Source: Longitalea arenae | GTDB lineage: Bacteria; Bacteroidota; Bacteroidia; Chitinophagales; Chitinophagaceae | DNA length: 64,000 nt | Assembly: GCF_016924755.1 (NCBI RefSeq) | Contig: NZ_JAFFJX010000006.1 | Location: forward strand, 186,001-250,000 | Direction of reading: 5' to 3' | Part shown: piece by piece, positions 18,361-27,604 of the stretch | Position numbering within the stretch: position 1 is the first letter of the stretch | Layout of the letters: each line of letters opens with the position of its first letter | Made by a program: the position numbers and the translations under genes | The notes under the pieces: model-generated | Told to the model about the DNA's origin: nothing | Database searches by the model: none | Seen by the model: the letters and a program-made list of their open reading frames with translations, nothing else

Positions 18361-18680
18361 CCTCTTTTAAATATGCCACTCTCCCGCAGCCATCATTCAG
18401 CATCCGCCGTTCTCATGCGTCGAGCCGCTCAGCCTCTTTCTTATTTTAAGCGATTAATAAAGGTTGTTGAACCCAGCAGCTCCTTTTAAATGGCCATTCT
18501 CCGGGAAGCCATCATCACCTTACGCCGTTCTCATGCGACGAGCCGCTCGGCCACTTCCTTATTTTAGCGATTAATAAAGGTTGTTGAACCCAGCAGCTCA
18601 TTTTAAATGGCCATTCTCCGGCAGCCATCATCACCTTCCGCCGTTCTCAGAGCCACCAGCCGCTCAACCGCTCGCCATTT
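18361..18680. repeat. Tandem repeat of 117-119 bp, about 2.7 copies
   Basis: Three successive copies can be aligned on the anchor TTTTAAAT at 18365, 18484 and 18601, giving periods of 119 and 117 bp. Each copy carries a block with GCAGCCATCAT, CGCCGTTCTCA and GAGCCGCTC. The first two complete copies end in the same AATAAAGGTTGTTGAACC segment; the third is cut short after about 75 bp. Copies 2 and 3 are more alike than copy 1, suggesting stepwise duplication. No conserved open frame runs through the units. Confidence 0.85.
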
Positions 18681-18885
18681 GAAGCGGCTAAATCAATGAT
18701 CCTGCACTGCTTCGCCAACTGCCCCTGCCGCGCCAAGCACAGAAACCGCAGCAAATCGTTCAACCCGACCAGGCGGCGTGTACCCGTGACCGTACAAACC
18801 ATTTTTGTAAAGCGCAATTGCAGAAAATACAATCCGGGAAAATCAAGTGATTCACTTGTGTAACTGCCAGCTACTGTGCCAAATA
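18647..18885 (-). pseudogene. Possible remnant of a T9SS sorting domain
   Basis: On the minus strand a frame open from just after a TAA reads GSYTSESLDFPGLYFLQLRFTKMV, interrupted in my count into GSYTSESLDF and PGLYFLQLRF. The pattern Asp-x-Pro-Gly-Leu-Tyr-Phe-Leu-Gln resembles the last strand pair of a type A T9SS sorting domain. What follows (from about 18780 down to 18647) is not protein-like and runs into the tandem repeat. No upstream cargo domain remains. This could be a decayed gene end or chance similarity. Confidence 0.25.
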
Positions 18886-18913
18886 AAAAAACGCAGCCTA
18901 GAAAAGCTGCGTT
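18882..18913 (-). terminator. Intrinsic terminator-like hairpin, minus strand
   Basis: Stem AACGCAGC (18890-18897), loop of 8, complement GCTGCGTT (18906-18913), followed on the minus strand by a T-run (18883-18890). It lies 170 bp beyond the terminator of the TPR gene. It may therefore end a separate small minus-strand RNA from 18914-19084, for which I see no other evidence. Confidence 0.5.
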
Positions 18914-19084
18914 AAATTGATTGAAAAATTAAACCCTTAAACCCATGCGCACGATTGTTCAGCGCATTGCATAAAGGTAATGGCCGCGTCTCATTCGGTA
19001 AATACCCATCAATTAAAAGGAAATTAAAATACACTTCATGCAACTGATTGCTCCACAGACGCATCAAGCGGCGGATCTACGGCT

Positions 19085-19112
19085 AAAAAAGAAACCCCGG
19101 CGGTTGCCGGGG
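19085..19112 (-). terminator. Intrinsic terminator of the TPR gene
   Basis: Stem CCCCGGC (19095-19101), loop GGTT, complement GCCGGGG (19106-19112); on the minus strand it is followed by TTTCTTTTTT. It lies 27 bp past the stop codon of the minus-strand TPR gene. Confidence 0.85.
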
Positions 19113-19138
19113 CTCAACATCAATTTCGTTTATGCCTC

Positions 19139-20518
19139 TTAGTGCTTTCTGTCGATATTATTGTACTTATCAGTGTACTTCGTAACATTATCCTGGATCT
19201 TCTTGATCTCGGCATCGATGGCTTTAATGCCGGCTGCGTCTTTTTTAGCTTCTGCCTGGCGTTTCTTTTGCTCCAGCTGATTTACTTTTTCTTCGTTGAT
19301 GATGATCAGCAGGTCAAGCGCATTTTTCAGGTTGTCTTTTTCTTCCATTTTTAACTTTCCCTGCGCATCGAGGATCTCGTCTACCTTCATTAAATAAGGC
19401 AATGCCTGGTCAAATTTCTTGCTGGTCTCAGCACGCAGCTCTTCTTTTTTCTTCAATTGTTCAGGTGTTAATTTCACCCCGCCGCTTGGACGAATATTCT
19501 TGTTCTCGTTATTGATCTCAACACCCTGGTTGTAATAGATCTGGCCTAATACCATGTTGGCATTGGCAAAATCAGGTTTTTTCTCCAAAGTCTTGGTCAT
19601 TACTTCAACGGCTTTATTGATCAGCTCTTTTGAATTGGCCGGGCGCTTGCTCGCATCCGGATCATAACCGGTTTGATACAATTCTACCCCATAGTTGAAA
19701 AGGAAAAGATAGTTATCAGGATTTTCCTTGATAACCGCCTCGTATTTTTGGAACAGGTCTTCTTTATTTCCTTTCTCGCGGGCCATATCCAGTTCAAAAC
19801 CTGTCCAGAACGGATCAGTAGGATAAACTTCCTTACCCAGGGCAGCAAATTTTGCTGCGTTGGTTACGTCATCCTTTCTGCGGTAATAGTCAGCCAGCCA
19901 TTTGTAAATCTCTACAAAGCCCTCGCCTTTTGCTTTAGCTTCAGCGATCTTTCCATAATAAACAGCTGCATCATCGGGCTTTTGCGCTTTTTCAGCCGAG
20001 ATCCCTGCATATAAAGTGGTGGTAGTATCGAGCTTGATGGGAATAATGTTCCTTTCAGACATCAGGTCGAATACTTCCAGCGATTTTTTGAAATTCACAA
20101 ATGCATCGTTGAAATTGCTGGCATTATAAAAAGAGGCCGCATCTTTTGAATAGCCGGTGTACAGCTCGATCAGCGGAGCATTGTTATCGATGGTCAGTTG
20201 AATATTCCTTTTGGCGGCTTCTTTTACACCTGCTTCCAGGCTCAGGTACTGTTTCATGGCTTCAAAGGCAGTACCGCGCGCATCGGGAACCGTCGCTTTC
20301 TGTGTAGAATCAGCGGCAATGGCTCCATATATTTTTGCCTTTGTGTACCACGCCTCTGAATTGGTTTTATTCTTTTCAACGGCCAGTACGTTATCTATTT
20401 CTGTTTTTGCCTCGGGGAGTTTTTTCCTGCTCAGCAGGTCTTTAGCCTTTTCGAGTTTCTGGGCCTGTGACATGAACCCAATTACAGCAAGCATTGCTGT
20501 CAGAAACAATTTTTTCAT
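19139..20518 (-). CDS. Exported tetratricopeptide-repeat protein
   Basis: A 459-residue protein with a signal peptide MKKLFLTAMLAVIGFMSQAQ cut near residue 20. TPR-like helix pairs run along most of it, for example EAWYTKAKIYGAIAADS, AVYYGKIAEAKAKGEG, YKWLADYYRRKDD and ANMVLGQIYYNQGVE. A charged coiled-coil-like C-terminus follows (LEQKKRQAEAKKDAAGIKAIDAEIKK). It would be periplasmic and act as a scaffold; no catalytic motif is visible. The ATG at 20518 is chosen because it heads a signal peptide, whereas an upstream ATG nine codons earlier adds only basic residues. It lies downstream of gyrA on the same strand, 134 bp away, with its own terminator. Confidence 0.82.
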   Translation of the reverse strand: MKKLFLTAMLAVIGFMSQAQKLEKAKDLLSRKKLPEAKTEIDNVLAVEKNKTNSEAWYTKAKIYGAIAADSTQKATVPDARGTAFEAMKQYLSLEAGVKEAAKRNIQLTIDNNAPLIELYTGYSKDAASFYNASNFNDAFVNFKKSLEVFDLMSERNIIPIKLDTTTTLYAGISAEKAQKPDDAAVYYGKIAEAKAKGEGFVEIYKWLADYYRRKDDVTNAAKFAALGKEVYPTDPFWTGFELDMAREKGNKEDLFQKYEAVIKENPDNYLFLFNYGVELYQTGYDPDASKRPANSKELINKAVEVMTKTLEKKPDFANANMVLGQIYYNQGVEINNENKNIRPSGGVKLTPEQLKKKEELRAETSKKFDQALPYLMKVDEILDAQGKLKMEEKDNLKNALDLLIIINEEKVNQLEQKKRQAEAKKDAAGIKAIDAEIKKIQDNVTKYTDKYNNIDRKH

Positions 20519-20554
20519 GCGTGATTTTTTATGTTTTTTGGCCACATGGAATTC

Positions 20555-20607
20555 GCCGTAAAAACTTCTTCGCCGTTGGCACCAGCCTGCTCAAAAATTT
20601 TTACGGC
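20555..20607 (-). promoter_or_regulatory. 10-bp inverted repeat between gyrA and the TPR gene
   Basis: GCCGTAAAAA at 20555-20564 and its exact complement at 20598-20607 are separated by 33 bp. In RNA this would form a stem in the gyrA 3' region or the TPR leader. It could be a weak terminator or a regulatory structure; no clean T-run follows. Confidence 0.4.
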
Positions 20608-20652
20608 TCATTTCATCTGTGTTTTATTTTAATTAGTGCTCAATGCACTTAA

Positions 20653-23292
20653 TTATTCATTCTCCGGGTTCTCTTCGTTTCCGGACGCGGGTTCTTCGTT
20701 AGAAGCCCCTGCATTCTCATCAGATGCAAACTCATTGCCATCGGTTGTCTCCGCCACTGTGTTTGTATCGGCCAGTACCTCAATCTCGCCATTTTCTCCA
20801 TTCACTTCTTCTTCGCTATCATCGAGTTTTGTAATGGCGGCGATCTCATCGCCATCATCCAGGCGGATCAATTTAACACCTTGTGTATTACGTCCCAGTT
20901 CGCTGATGCCTTCAGCCGGCATGCGGATGGTCATTCCGCTCCTGCAGGTGATCATGAGGTCTTCCTTCTCTGCTACGTCCAGCATTCCCACCAGGGCGCC
21001 GGTCTTTTCGGTAACATTCAGGGTCTTCACCCCTTTCCCGCCCCGGTTAGTGATGGGATATTCCTCTAACTGCGTCCTTTTTCCGAATCCTTTTTCACTC
21101 ACTACCAATACACTACGAGAGTTATCTTCCTTGCTGACACATATCATGCCAATAACTGCATCATTTTCATCATCTACGTCAATTCCCGAAACGCCAATGG
21201 CGCCACGGCCGGTTGCACGCACTTTTTCTTCAGGGAAACGGATGGCGCGACCGCTTTTTACGGCCATCATGATCTCGCTATTGCCGGTGGTTAACCTGGC
21301 CACCAGCAGTTCATCGCCTTCCACGATGGTAATGGCATTTACCCCGGTCTTACGCGGGTTGCTGAATTCTTCCAGCGCCGTTTTTTTGATGATCCCTTTT
21401 TTGGTGCACAGCACAATATTATGACCCTTTACAAAAGTCTCATCTTCGAGGTCTTTGATATCGATGATCGCCCTGATCTTATCATCGGGCGGCAACTGGA
21501 TCAGGTTTTGAATGGCGCGGCCTTTTGCGGTTTTGTCGCCTTCAGGTATTTCGTATACATTGAGCCAGTAACAACGTCCTTTTTCGGTAAAAAAGAGCAT
21601 GGTATGGTGAGAAGAAGCCACGAACAGATGCTCGATGAAATCCTCCTCCCGGGCGCGGCCGCCCTTGGCGCCACGGCCTCCGCGGCGTTGGGCGCGGAAT
21701 TCGGTAGCGGAAGTGCGTTTGATATAGCCGAGATGCGAGATGGTGATCACCACATCTTCTTCCTTGATCAGGTCTTTTATGCGAACCTCGTTATCGAGGT
21801 AAGTGATCTCTGTTTTGCGGGCATCGCCGAACTTTTCCTTTACTTCGGCCAGCTCGGTCTTGATTACATCGTAGCGCATACCTTCATTGCTTAACAGTTC
21901 GCGCAGGTGGGAGATCAGGCGCTGCAGCTCTTCGAATTCTTCCCGGATCTTTTCGCGTTCCATGCCGGTCAACCGTTGTAAACGCAATTCGAGAATGGCC
22001 CTGGCCTGTACTTCATCGAGCCCCCAGCCTGCATTGATCAGGCTTTCGCGGGCAATTTCCGGTGTGGCCGATGCCCTGATCATGGCGATCACTTCATCAA
22101 GGTGATCGAGTGCAATGAGATAACCCTGTAAAATATGGGCTTTCTTTTCCGCTTCGCGCAGTTCGAACTGGGTACGGCGAACCACCACTTCATGCCTGAA
22201 CTCCACAAACTCACTGATCATTTCTTTTACGTTCAGTGTTTTCGGGCGTCCTTTCGACAGGGCTACGTTGTTAATACCGTAGGAAGTTTGCAGCTCGGTG
22301 TATTTATACAGCTGATTGATCACCACGTTGGCAATAGCGTCGCGTTTGAGATCAATTACGATACGCGTGCCTTCTTTAGCATTCGATTCGTTGTTAACAT
22401 GGGCAATGCCTTCGATCACTTTCTCATTTACGAGCTGCCCGATCTTATCGCAAAGCGCATCGCGGTTCACCTGGTAAGGCACTTCTGTTATTATAAGCGT
22501 TTCGCGACCGCTCGGTTTGGTATCAACCGTTAATTTGCCCCGCAGCACTACCCTGCCGCGGCCAAAATGCATGGCCGCCCGCACCCCTTCCATACCATAG
22601 ATAATGGCTCCGGTAGGAAAATCGGGCGCTTTGATATGCTGCATCAGTTCGTCGATGGTGATCTCCCGATTATCGATGTAGGCGATACAGCCGTCGATCA
22701 CTTCACTGAGGTTGTGCGGCATCATGTTGGTAGCCATACCAACCGCAATACCGCTGGAACCATTTACAAGCAGGTTAGGAATCCGGGCAGGCAAAATGGA
22801 CGGTTCTCTTTCAGAATCGTCGAAGTTGGGCTGGAAATCGACCGTGTCTTTATCGATATCCATCAACATGTACTCCGCCAGCCGGTCGAGCCTGGCTTCG
22901 GTATAACGCATGGCCGCCGGGCCATCGCCATCCTGGTTACCGAAGTTACCCTGGCCATCTACAAGGGTATACCGCATGCTCCACTCCTGTGCCATACGCA
23001 CCATGGCGTCGTACACCGATGAGTCACCATGCGGGTGATATTTACCCAACACCTCTCCTACAACACGCGCCGATTTCTTGTACGCCCGGTTAAAGTTCAA
23101 TCCCAATTCGTTCATGGCGTATAAAATGCGCCGGTGAACCGGTTTCAAACCATCGCGTACATCGGGCAAGGCGCGGCTTACGATCACTGACATGGAGTAA
23201 TCGATATAAGCCGTCTTCATTTGCTCTTCGATATTTACAGGGATTATACGATTCTGATCGTTTGTTTCCTGTGGTGTGAAGTTTTCTTCCAT
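20653..23292 (-). CDS. gyrA: DNA gyrase subunit A
   Basis: An 879-residue type II topoisomerase subunit that cuts and rejoins DNA; with GyrB it introduces negative supercoils. The catalytic tyrosine is Tyr130 in [10 protein letters not shown]. The quinolone-resistance region reads [11 protein letters not shown], with Ser91 and Asp95 at the positions equivalent to E. coli Ser83 and Asp87, so no classical resistance change is seen there. The GyrA box QRRGGRG at 535-541 in the C-terminal beta-pinwheel marks true gyrase rather than topoisomerase IV. The C-terminus is a long acidic tail rich in Glu, Asn and Asp. The start ATG at 23292 is followed by a short acidic extension before the conserved core. 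Confidence 0.97.
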   Translation of the reverse strand: MEENFTPQETNDQNRIIPVNIEEQMKTAYIDYSMSVIVSRALPDVRDGLKPVHRRILYAMNELGLNFNRAYKKSARVVGEVLGKYHPHGDSSVYDAMVRMAQEWSMRYTLVDGQGNFGNQDGDGPAAMRYTEARLDRLAEYMLMDIDKDTVDFQPNFDDSEREPSILPARIPNLLVNGSSGIAVGMATNMMPHNLSEVIDGCIAYIDNREITIDELMQHIKAPDFPTGAIIYGMEGVRAAMHFGRGRVVLRGKLTVDTKPSGRETLIITEVPYQVNRDALCDKIGQLVNEKVIEGIAHVNNESNAKEGTRIVIDLKRDAIANVVINQLYKYTELQTSYGINNVALSKGRPKTLNVKEMISEFVEFRHEVVVRRTQFELREAEKKAHILQGYLIALDHLDEVIAMIRASATPEIARESLINAGWGLDEVQARAILELRLQRLTGMEREKIREEFEELQRLISHLRELLSNEGMRYDVIKTELAEVKEKFGDARKTEITYLDNEVRIKDLIKEEDVVITISHLGYIKRTSATEFRAQRRGGRGAKGGRAREEDFIEHLFVASSHHTMLFFTEKGRCYWLNVYEIPEGDKTAKGRAIQNLIQLPPDDKIRAIIDIKDLEDETFVKGHNIVLCTKKGIIKKTALEEFSNPRKTGVNAITIVEGDELLVARLTTGNSEIMMAVKSGRAIRFPEEKVRATGRGAIGVSGIDVDDENDAVIGMICVSKEDNSRSVLVVSEKGFGKRTQLEEYPITNRGGKGVKTLNVTEKTGALVGMLDVAEKEDLMITCRSGMTIRMPAEGISELGRNTQGVKLIRLDDGDEIAAITKLDDSEEEVNGENGEIEVLADTNTVAETTDGNEFASDENAGASNEEPASGNEENPENE

Positions 23293-23884
23293 ACTTGTTA
23301 CAGAAATGATTTACATCCGTTTATTGGTCGTTGGATGGGTGGCAAAAATACCCTATTTAAGCGTGAAAACCCGGTTATTGAAAGGGTTTTTTAGCCCTAA
23401 ATTTTATCAACAAATGTTAAAAAAAAGCGGGTTGCAAGATGGCGAAACAGCAGGCTATAAGGCCCGCCAGGGAGGCAATGGAGAACAGTTACGAAAGCAA
23501 ACACTTAACCAGCGCTTTCACCCGTAACAAGTATATCAGCTTTGATCAAACGTTTTTCATGGTATGGAATTTTTATACTCTAAAATCATGTTCCGATGCC
23601 TTATAAACAATCGTTATATATCCGGTGCCGCCGGTTATGGACATCGGGTACTGAGCCAGTTATGGTGGAAAACTACTGGCATTTTTAACGTCTCTTTTTA
23701 TATGGAGTATTTGGTACAATAACTATCAACTGTTAACTTGCAGCTAAGCTTAATTCACCCCCCGGTATCCTTATTGAATTCCATGTAACCCTCTTAAGCC
23801 CGCGACCCACTGAATATTATTTCGGTATACGAAGTAGCTGACTACAGCTATCTGCTTGCATTACTTTTACTGAGTTTTAATGTT
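23293..23884. other. Divergent intergenic region upstream of gyrA
   Basis: About 590 bp between gyrA (minus) and the GYF-domain gene (plus). Apart from a gyrA -7 box, I see no gene, RNA or repeat. A frame at 23276-23527 overlaps the gyrA start and has no protein-like features. Confidence 0.4.
23343..23350 (-). promoter_or_regulatory. Likely -7 box of gyrA
   Basis: The minus strand reads TATTTTTG, an exact TAnnTTTG, about 50 bp upstream of the gyrA ATG. No clear -33 TTG is present. Confidence 0.4.
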
Positions 23885-25438
23885 ATGAACACATACCTAC
23901 TATTACGCGATAACAAGCAAACTGGACCGTACACAGCAGAAGAGCTGGCGGCCAAAGGGCTTAAGCCTTATGACCTGGTTTGGTTAGAAGGTAGAAGTGC
24001 AGCATGGCGTTATCCCAGCGAAATTGAGGAATTGAAATCATTTGCTCCGGGGGTGGAAGAACAGCCATATGACCGTTTCTATAAAAAACAGGCTGAGCAG
24101 CCGGCCGCATCATCGGTTACTGAGCAACAGCAAACAAGTACTGCAACAACGCAGCAGGAGAACCAGCCTGTAAACAAACAAACAGGTATAAGCACCGGCA
24201 AACATATTTATGTAACCTTACCGGGCGGCAAAACACCGGTTCCTGTAGCAAAGAAAGAAGAAAGCGCCAAACCGGTTGCCCGGCAAAACGACACAAACGT
24301 AGATTCAGCCACGCAAAAAAATACCGAAAAGAAAGCAGCCGCTTCCAGTTATATTATTTCCGAGGAAGATGATCAGCTGAACAGCAGTTTGCTTAAAGGA
24401 TATAAGTCGCGCCAGAAAGAAGACGTGCAGATCAATGATGCATTCTTATCAGACTACGAAGCCCGGAAAGCCGCTTATTCAAAAAAGGGATCCGGCGGCG
24501 GTTCAACCATAAAACACACAGCCGAAAAAACCATTGAAAAGCCGGCGGCCATCAAACCAAAGGAAAGCTGGTCAACGCCAAAAACGTCCAGGAAAGAGAC
24601 CTTTGATCTCAAAGCGCTGTTGGCAGGTTCGGGCAAATACCTGCAGGATAATAAAAATGTGACCCGCGCACTGGTGGCAGCAGTACTGATCCTGGGTGGA
24701 GTGGTTATCGGTCTGGTGATCAACTCAGGCCGCCAGCAACCCGATACCGCGGCCCTGGAAAGCCTGGTAAAGGAGATCAGGGAACAGCAAAATGAGAAGA
24801 GCAGCGCCACCGCCCCTGTCACAGAAAAGCCAGCCAAAAAGCATCAAACCAAACAAAGGGAAGAAGAGCCAGTGGCAGGTACTGACGATGCCAATAACAA
24901 TACAGATCAGGCGCCACCGCCTTCCACATCTGCTACCAATAATGCACCCGCACAATCAAACATGCGGCATGCAGTTATTAAAAAAGACAATAATGTAGTT
25001 CCATCGCCGCAGCAAAATAAATCCATTGTAGTTCCGGTTTCCAATCCCAATAACCCAACAACCGAAACAACGCCGGTTACTGAACCCAGGGAGAAAAACA
25101 ATAACCAGGAAATGATTGAAAAAGCGCGCAAGAATATCTATGAACAGGTACGCGCCGAAGCCAGCGCTTTCAAAGTAGGTATCCTGGGTGGTATTTCCGA
25201 CCTGGATATAACTGTTCTTAACAGCAGCCTCTACACGCTTGACCAGGTAGCGGTTGAAGTAAAGTATTTCGGTCCGGAAAAGAAACTGGTAAAAACACAA
25301 ACCATCATCTTTAATAATGTTCCTGCCGGCAAGAGAAGAACACTGGAAGTACCCAGCACCAAACGAGGTATAACCATCGACTATTCTATCACCAGCATCA
25401 ACTCAAAAGCGCTTGGATTGGCTTCTGCTGGTTTCTGA
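23885..25438 (+). CDS. GYF-domain membrane protein, hypothetical
   Basis: A 517-residue protein opening with a GYF_2 (DUF4339-like) domain at about 1-55: YLLLRDNKQTGPYTAEELAAKGL then LVWLEGRSAAWRYPSEI. A long, Gln/Thr/Lys-rich, probably disordered cytoplasmic linker follows. One transmembrane helix lies at about 261-282 (ALVAAVLILGGVVIGLVI). After a second disordered linker, a small beta domain of about 100 residues ends the protein (SDLDITVLNSSLYTLDQVAVEVKYFG, then FNNVPAGKRRTLEVP). GYF_2 domains are thought to bind proline-rich or linear peptides. The layout suggests a bitopic protein linking cytoplasm and periplasm. Function unknown; it is transcribed alone, divergent from gyrA. Confidence 0.78.
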   Translation: MNTYLLLRDNKQTGPYTAEELAAKGLKPYDLVWLEGRSAAWRYPSEIEELKSFAPGVEEQPYDRFYKKQAEQPAASSVTEQQQTSTATTQQENQPVNKQTGISTGKHIYVTLPGGKTPVPVAKKEESAKPVARQNDTNVDSATQKNTEKKAAASSYIISEEDDQLNSSLLKGYKSRQKEDVQINDAFLSDYEARKAAYSKKGSGGGSTIKHTAEKTIEKPAAIKPKESWSTPKTSRKETFDLKALLAGSGKYLQDNKNVTRALVAAVLILGGVVIGLVINSGRQQPDTAALESLVKEIREQQNEKSSATAPVTEKPAKKHQTKQREEEPVAGTDDANNNTDQAPPPSTSATNNAPAQSNMRHAVIKKDNNVVPSPQQNKSIVVPVSNPNNPTTETTPVTEPREKNNNQEMIEKARKNIYEQVRAEASAFKVGILGGISDLDITVLNSSLYTLDQVAVEVKYFGPEKKLVKTQTIIFNNVPAGKRRTLEVPSTKRGITIDYSITSINSKALGLASAGF

Positions 25439-25586
25439 GGAATATTCTACAGTTGATAATTCGTTTTTCCACATTTCTTGCGTCTGGCATAGTTTTTAGA
25501 CCATATAAGCATCTGGCACAGTTTTTTTAAATGTTATGTGCTTTTGATAATTGATCACATAACTGAGGAGTTCAAACCTTTGCTAT

Positions 25587-25895
25587 ATGGATAAAACTGT
25601 TGCCACGTTAATAGGGGTCGTAAGTGTGGTTATAGGCTTTCATGCGACCCGCGCGATGCACGAATCTAAAATTACCGGTCAGGTAAATTCAGCGCGGGAT
25701 TCTATCTGGGTATTCGCAGTGAATGGCAAAGATTCTTTAAAAACAATGGTTAATAACGGTAAGTTCAGGTTTAAAGTTAAACCGGGCGCGTGGAAAGTGA
25801 CAGTGGGCAGGGATCAATTAAAAGATGCAGAAGGAAAGATGGTTGAAGTGGTTGAAGGAAGCACACTTGATATGGGAACGATTATTCTGAATTAA
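25587..25895 (+). CDS. Small exported carboxypeptidase-regulatory-like protein
   Basis: A 102-residue protein with a hydrophobic N-terminus (TVATLIGVVSVVIGFHATRAM) acting as a signal or anchor, then one small beta-sandwich: ITGQVNSARDSIWVFAVNGKDS, FRFKVKPGAWKVTVG and VVEGSTLDMGTIIL. This resembles the carboxypeptidase-regulatory-like fold found before TonB receptors, here standing alone. Role unknown. Just past the stop codon the 14-bp TATTCTGAATTAAA is repeated in tandem, so the end of the gene has been copied. A clear terminator follows. Confidence 0.65.
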   Translation: MDKTVATLIGVVSVVIGFHATRAMHESKITGQVNSARDSIWVFAVNGKDSLKTMVNNGKFRFKVKPGAWKVTVGRDQLKDAEGKMVEVVEGSTLDMGTIILN

Positions 25896-25948
25896 AAATA
25901 TTATTCTGAATTAAAGATATTAAATAAGGGACGGTTCAAAACCAAAAG

Positions 25949-25975
25949 AGCTGGTGTTTATCACCGGCTTTTTTT
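25949..25975 (+). terminator. Intrinsic terminator
   Basis: Stem AGCTGGTG (25949-25956), loop TTTAT, complement CACCGGCT (25962-25969) with one wobble pair, then a run of seven T. It ends the small exported gene's transcript. Confidence 0.85.
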
Positions 25976-25979
25976 ATTG

Positions 25980-26026
25980 TTACCGGTTACCGCTGCCAGT
26001 TGCCGGTTATGGGTTATGTAACCTGG
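25980..26026. repeat. Short heptad array (GGTTACC / GTTGCCG type)
   Basis: A brief run of 7-bp units between the terminator and the next promoter, including GGTTACC, GTTGCCG, GTTATGG and GTTATGT. It belongs to the same family as the larger arrays. Confidence 0.5.
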
Positions 26027-26052
26027 CTAGCTTTACGAACCCCGACACGTTA

Positions 26053-26080
26053 TTGCTTTCTGCCCATTCTTAGTATCTTT
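26053..26080 (+). promoter_or_regulatory. Promoter of the saccharopine-dehydrogenase-like gene
   Basis: TTG at 26053-26055, a 17-bp spacer and TATCTTTA at 26073-26080 (one mismatch to TAnnTTTG). Predicted leader of about 15 nt to the ATG at 26099. Confidence 0.5.
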
Positions 26081-26098
26081 ATTCAATAGAACTCTTTC

Positions 26099-27604
26099 AT
26101 GAAGCATATATTAGTGTTCAGCGCCGGTGGTTCTTCTGTTTCGTTGATCGATTACCTGTTGAGGGAAGCAGCAGTCAGCAACTGGTTCATCACGGTTGCT
26201 CATCTTCCTCCTTCAACAGAAACGCTTCCTGACAACCATATACAAACTGTGTTATTTATACCCGATGACGAAAAACAACGCCATCAACTCATCACAGCCG
26301 CCGACCTGGTAATCTCCCTGCTCCCTCCTGCCCTGCACCTGGTAATAGCTGCCGATTGTTTACAACTTCAAAAGAATCTGCTCACACCATCCTATGTGGA
26401 TAATGCCATGGCGCCCTGGCACGCAGCCATCAAAGAAAAAGGACTTTTATTCCTCTATGAGATGGGCCTCAACCCTGGCATCGATCATATGAACGCCATG
26501 CAGCACATTCATCGCATTAAAGCAAATGGCGGCACCATTACTTCCTTCCGTTCATTCTGCGGTGGACTGATCTCGCCGGAAAGCGATGATAATCCCTGGC
26601 ACTATAAAATGACGGGCGGCTACCATAATATAGTGCTGGCCGGTAAAGAGGGCGCTGTTTTTAAAGAGAACGGTACTATTTGCCGCTTGTCATACGAGCA
26701 ATTGTTCGATCCCAATCGCGTTATCCAGATCCCCGGGCTCGGTTATCTGGCCTGGTACCCCAATCGCGACTCACTGCATTATATGCCGCTGTACGGCCTG
26801 CCTGATGCCCGCACCTTTGTGCGTACCACCCTGCGTTACCCCGAGTTCTGCTTCGGCTGGAAAAACCTGGTGGAGCTAAAGCTGACCGACATCACCAAGC
26901 AATATCATACCGACGGGGTTTCGTTGCAACAGTTCTTCCAGGCGCATTTTGCCAATCATGGCTTTGGCGAATGGATTGAAAAACAACTGACGGCCCGTTT
27001 TGCACAAACCAAGCAATTGCTCGAAAAACTGCAGCAACTGCTCGAGGCCGAACAAGACGCCAATGAAGATGAAAGAAAAGCCCTGCAGGATTTTATGATG
27101 GTAGATAATAAAGGCCAGCTCATGGATGTAAACCTCGATTCAATAAAAACCCAGGCAGCAGCTACGGTGGCCGGACAAATGCACGAAGCCAACCTCTCCA
27201 TGAAACAACTCTTCTTTTTAGGCATGGATGACGACCAAACGCTCATCAATAAGGGAGAATGCAGCGCCGCAGATGTGCTGCAGTTTGCCATGGAAAAAAA
27301 ATTACTGCTGCAACCGGCCGATAAAGACCTGGTAGTATTGCAACATGAGATCGGTTATGAATTGGAGGGAGATCATCACCTCGCTACCAGCAGCCTGGTG
27401 ATCAAAGGCGAGGACCATATGCATACAGCCATGGCCAAAACGACGGGCCTGCCATTGGCCATTGCCGCCAAACAGATCTTACTGGGCAAGATCCGCGAAA
27501 CCGGATTACATATCCCCGTTATGGCTTCCGTTTATAGCCCGGTGCTTCGCGAACTGGAAATGAACGGTATCCGCTTTGAAGAAACAGATACCATTATACA
27601 ATAG
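26099..27604 (+). CDS. Saccharopine dehydrogenase-like enzyme
   Basis: A 501-residue cytoplasmic enzyme. The N-terminal Rossmann fold starts MKHILVFSAGGSSVSLIDYLL, followed by a saccharopine-dehydrogenase catalytic region with YEMGLNPGIDHMNAMQHI near residue 120, FRSFCGGLISPESDDNPWHYK near 155 and the C-terminal domain typical of glutamate-forming saccharopine reductases. In fungi and some bacteria this activity belongs to lysine metabolism. A charged helical insert (residues about 300-330, EKLQQLLEAEQDANEDERKA) is present. The physiological direction and substrate cannot be fixed from sequence. It overlaps the convergent DUF1501 gene by 11 bp. Confidence 0.82.
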   Translation: MKHILVFSAGGSSVSLIDYLLREAAVSNWFITVAHLPPSTETLPDNHIQTVLFIPDDEKQRHQLITAADLVISLLPPALHLVIAADCLQLQKNLLTPSYVDNAMAPWHAAIKEKGLLFLYEMGLNPGIDHMNAMQHIHRIKANGGTITSFRSFCGGLISPESDDNPWHYKMTGGYHNIVLAGKEGAVFKENGTICRLSYEQLFDPNRVIQIPGLGYLAWYPNRDSLHYMPLYGLPDARTFVRTTLRYPEFCFGWKNLVELKLTDITKQYHTDGVSLQQFFQAHFANHGFGEWIEKQLTARFAQTKQLLEKLQQLLEAEQDANEDERKALQDFMMVDNKGQLMDVNLDSIKTQAAATVAGQMHEANLSMKQLFFLGMDDDQTLINKGECSAADVLQFAMEKKLLLQPADKDLVVLQHEIGYELEGDHHLATSSLVIKGEDHMHTAMAKTTGLPLAIAAKQILLGKIRETGLHIPVMASVYSPVLRELEMNGIRFEETDTIIQ

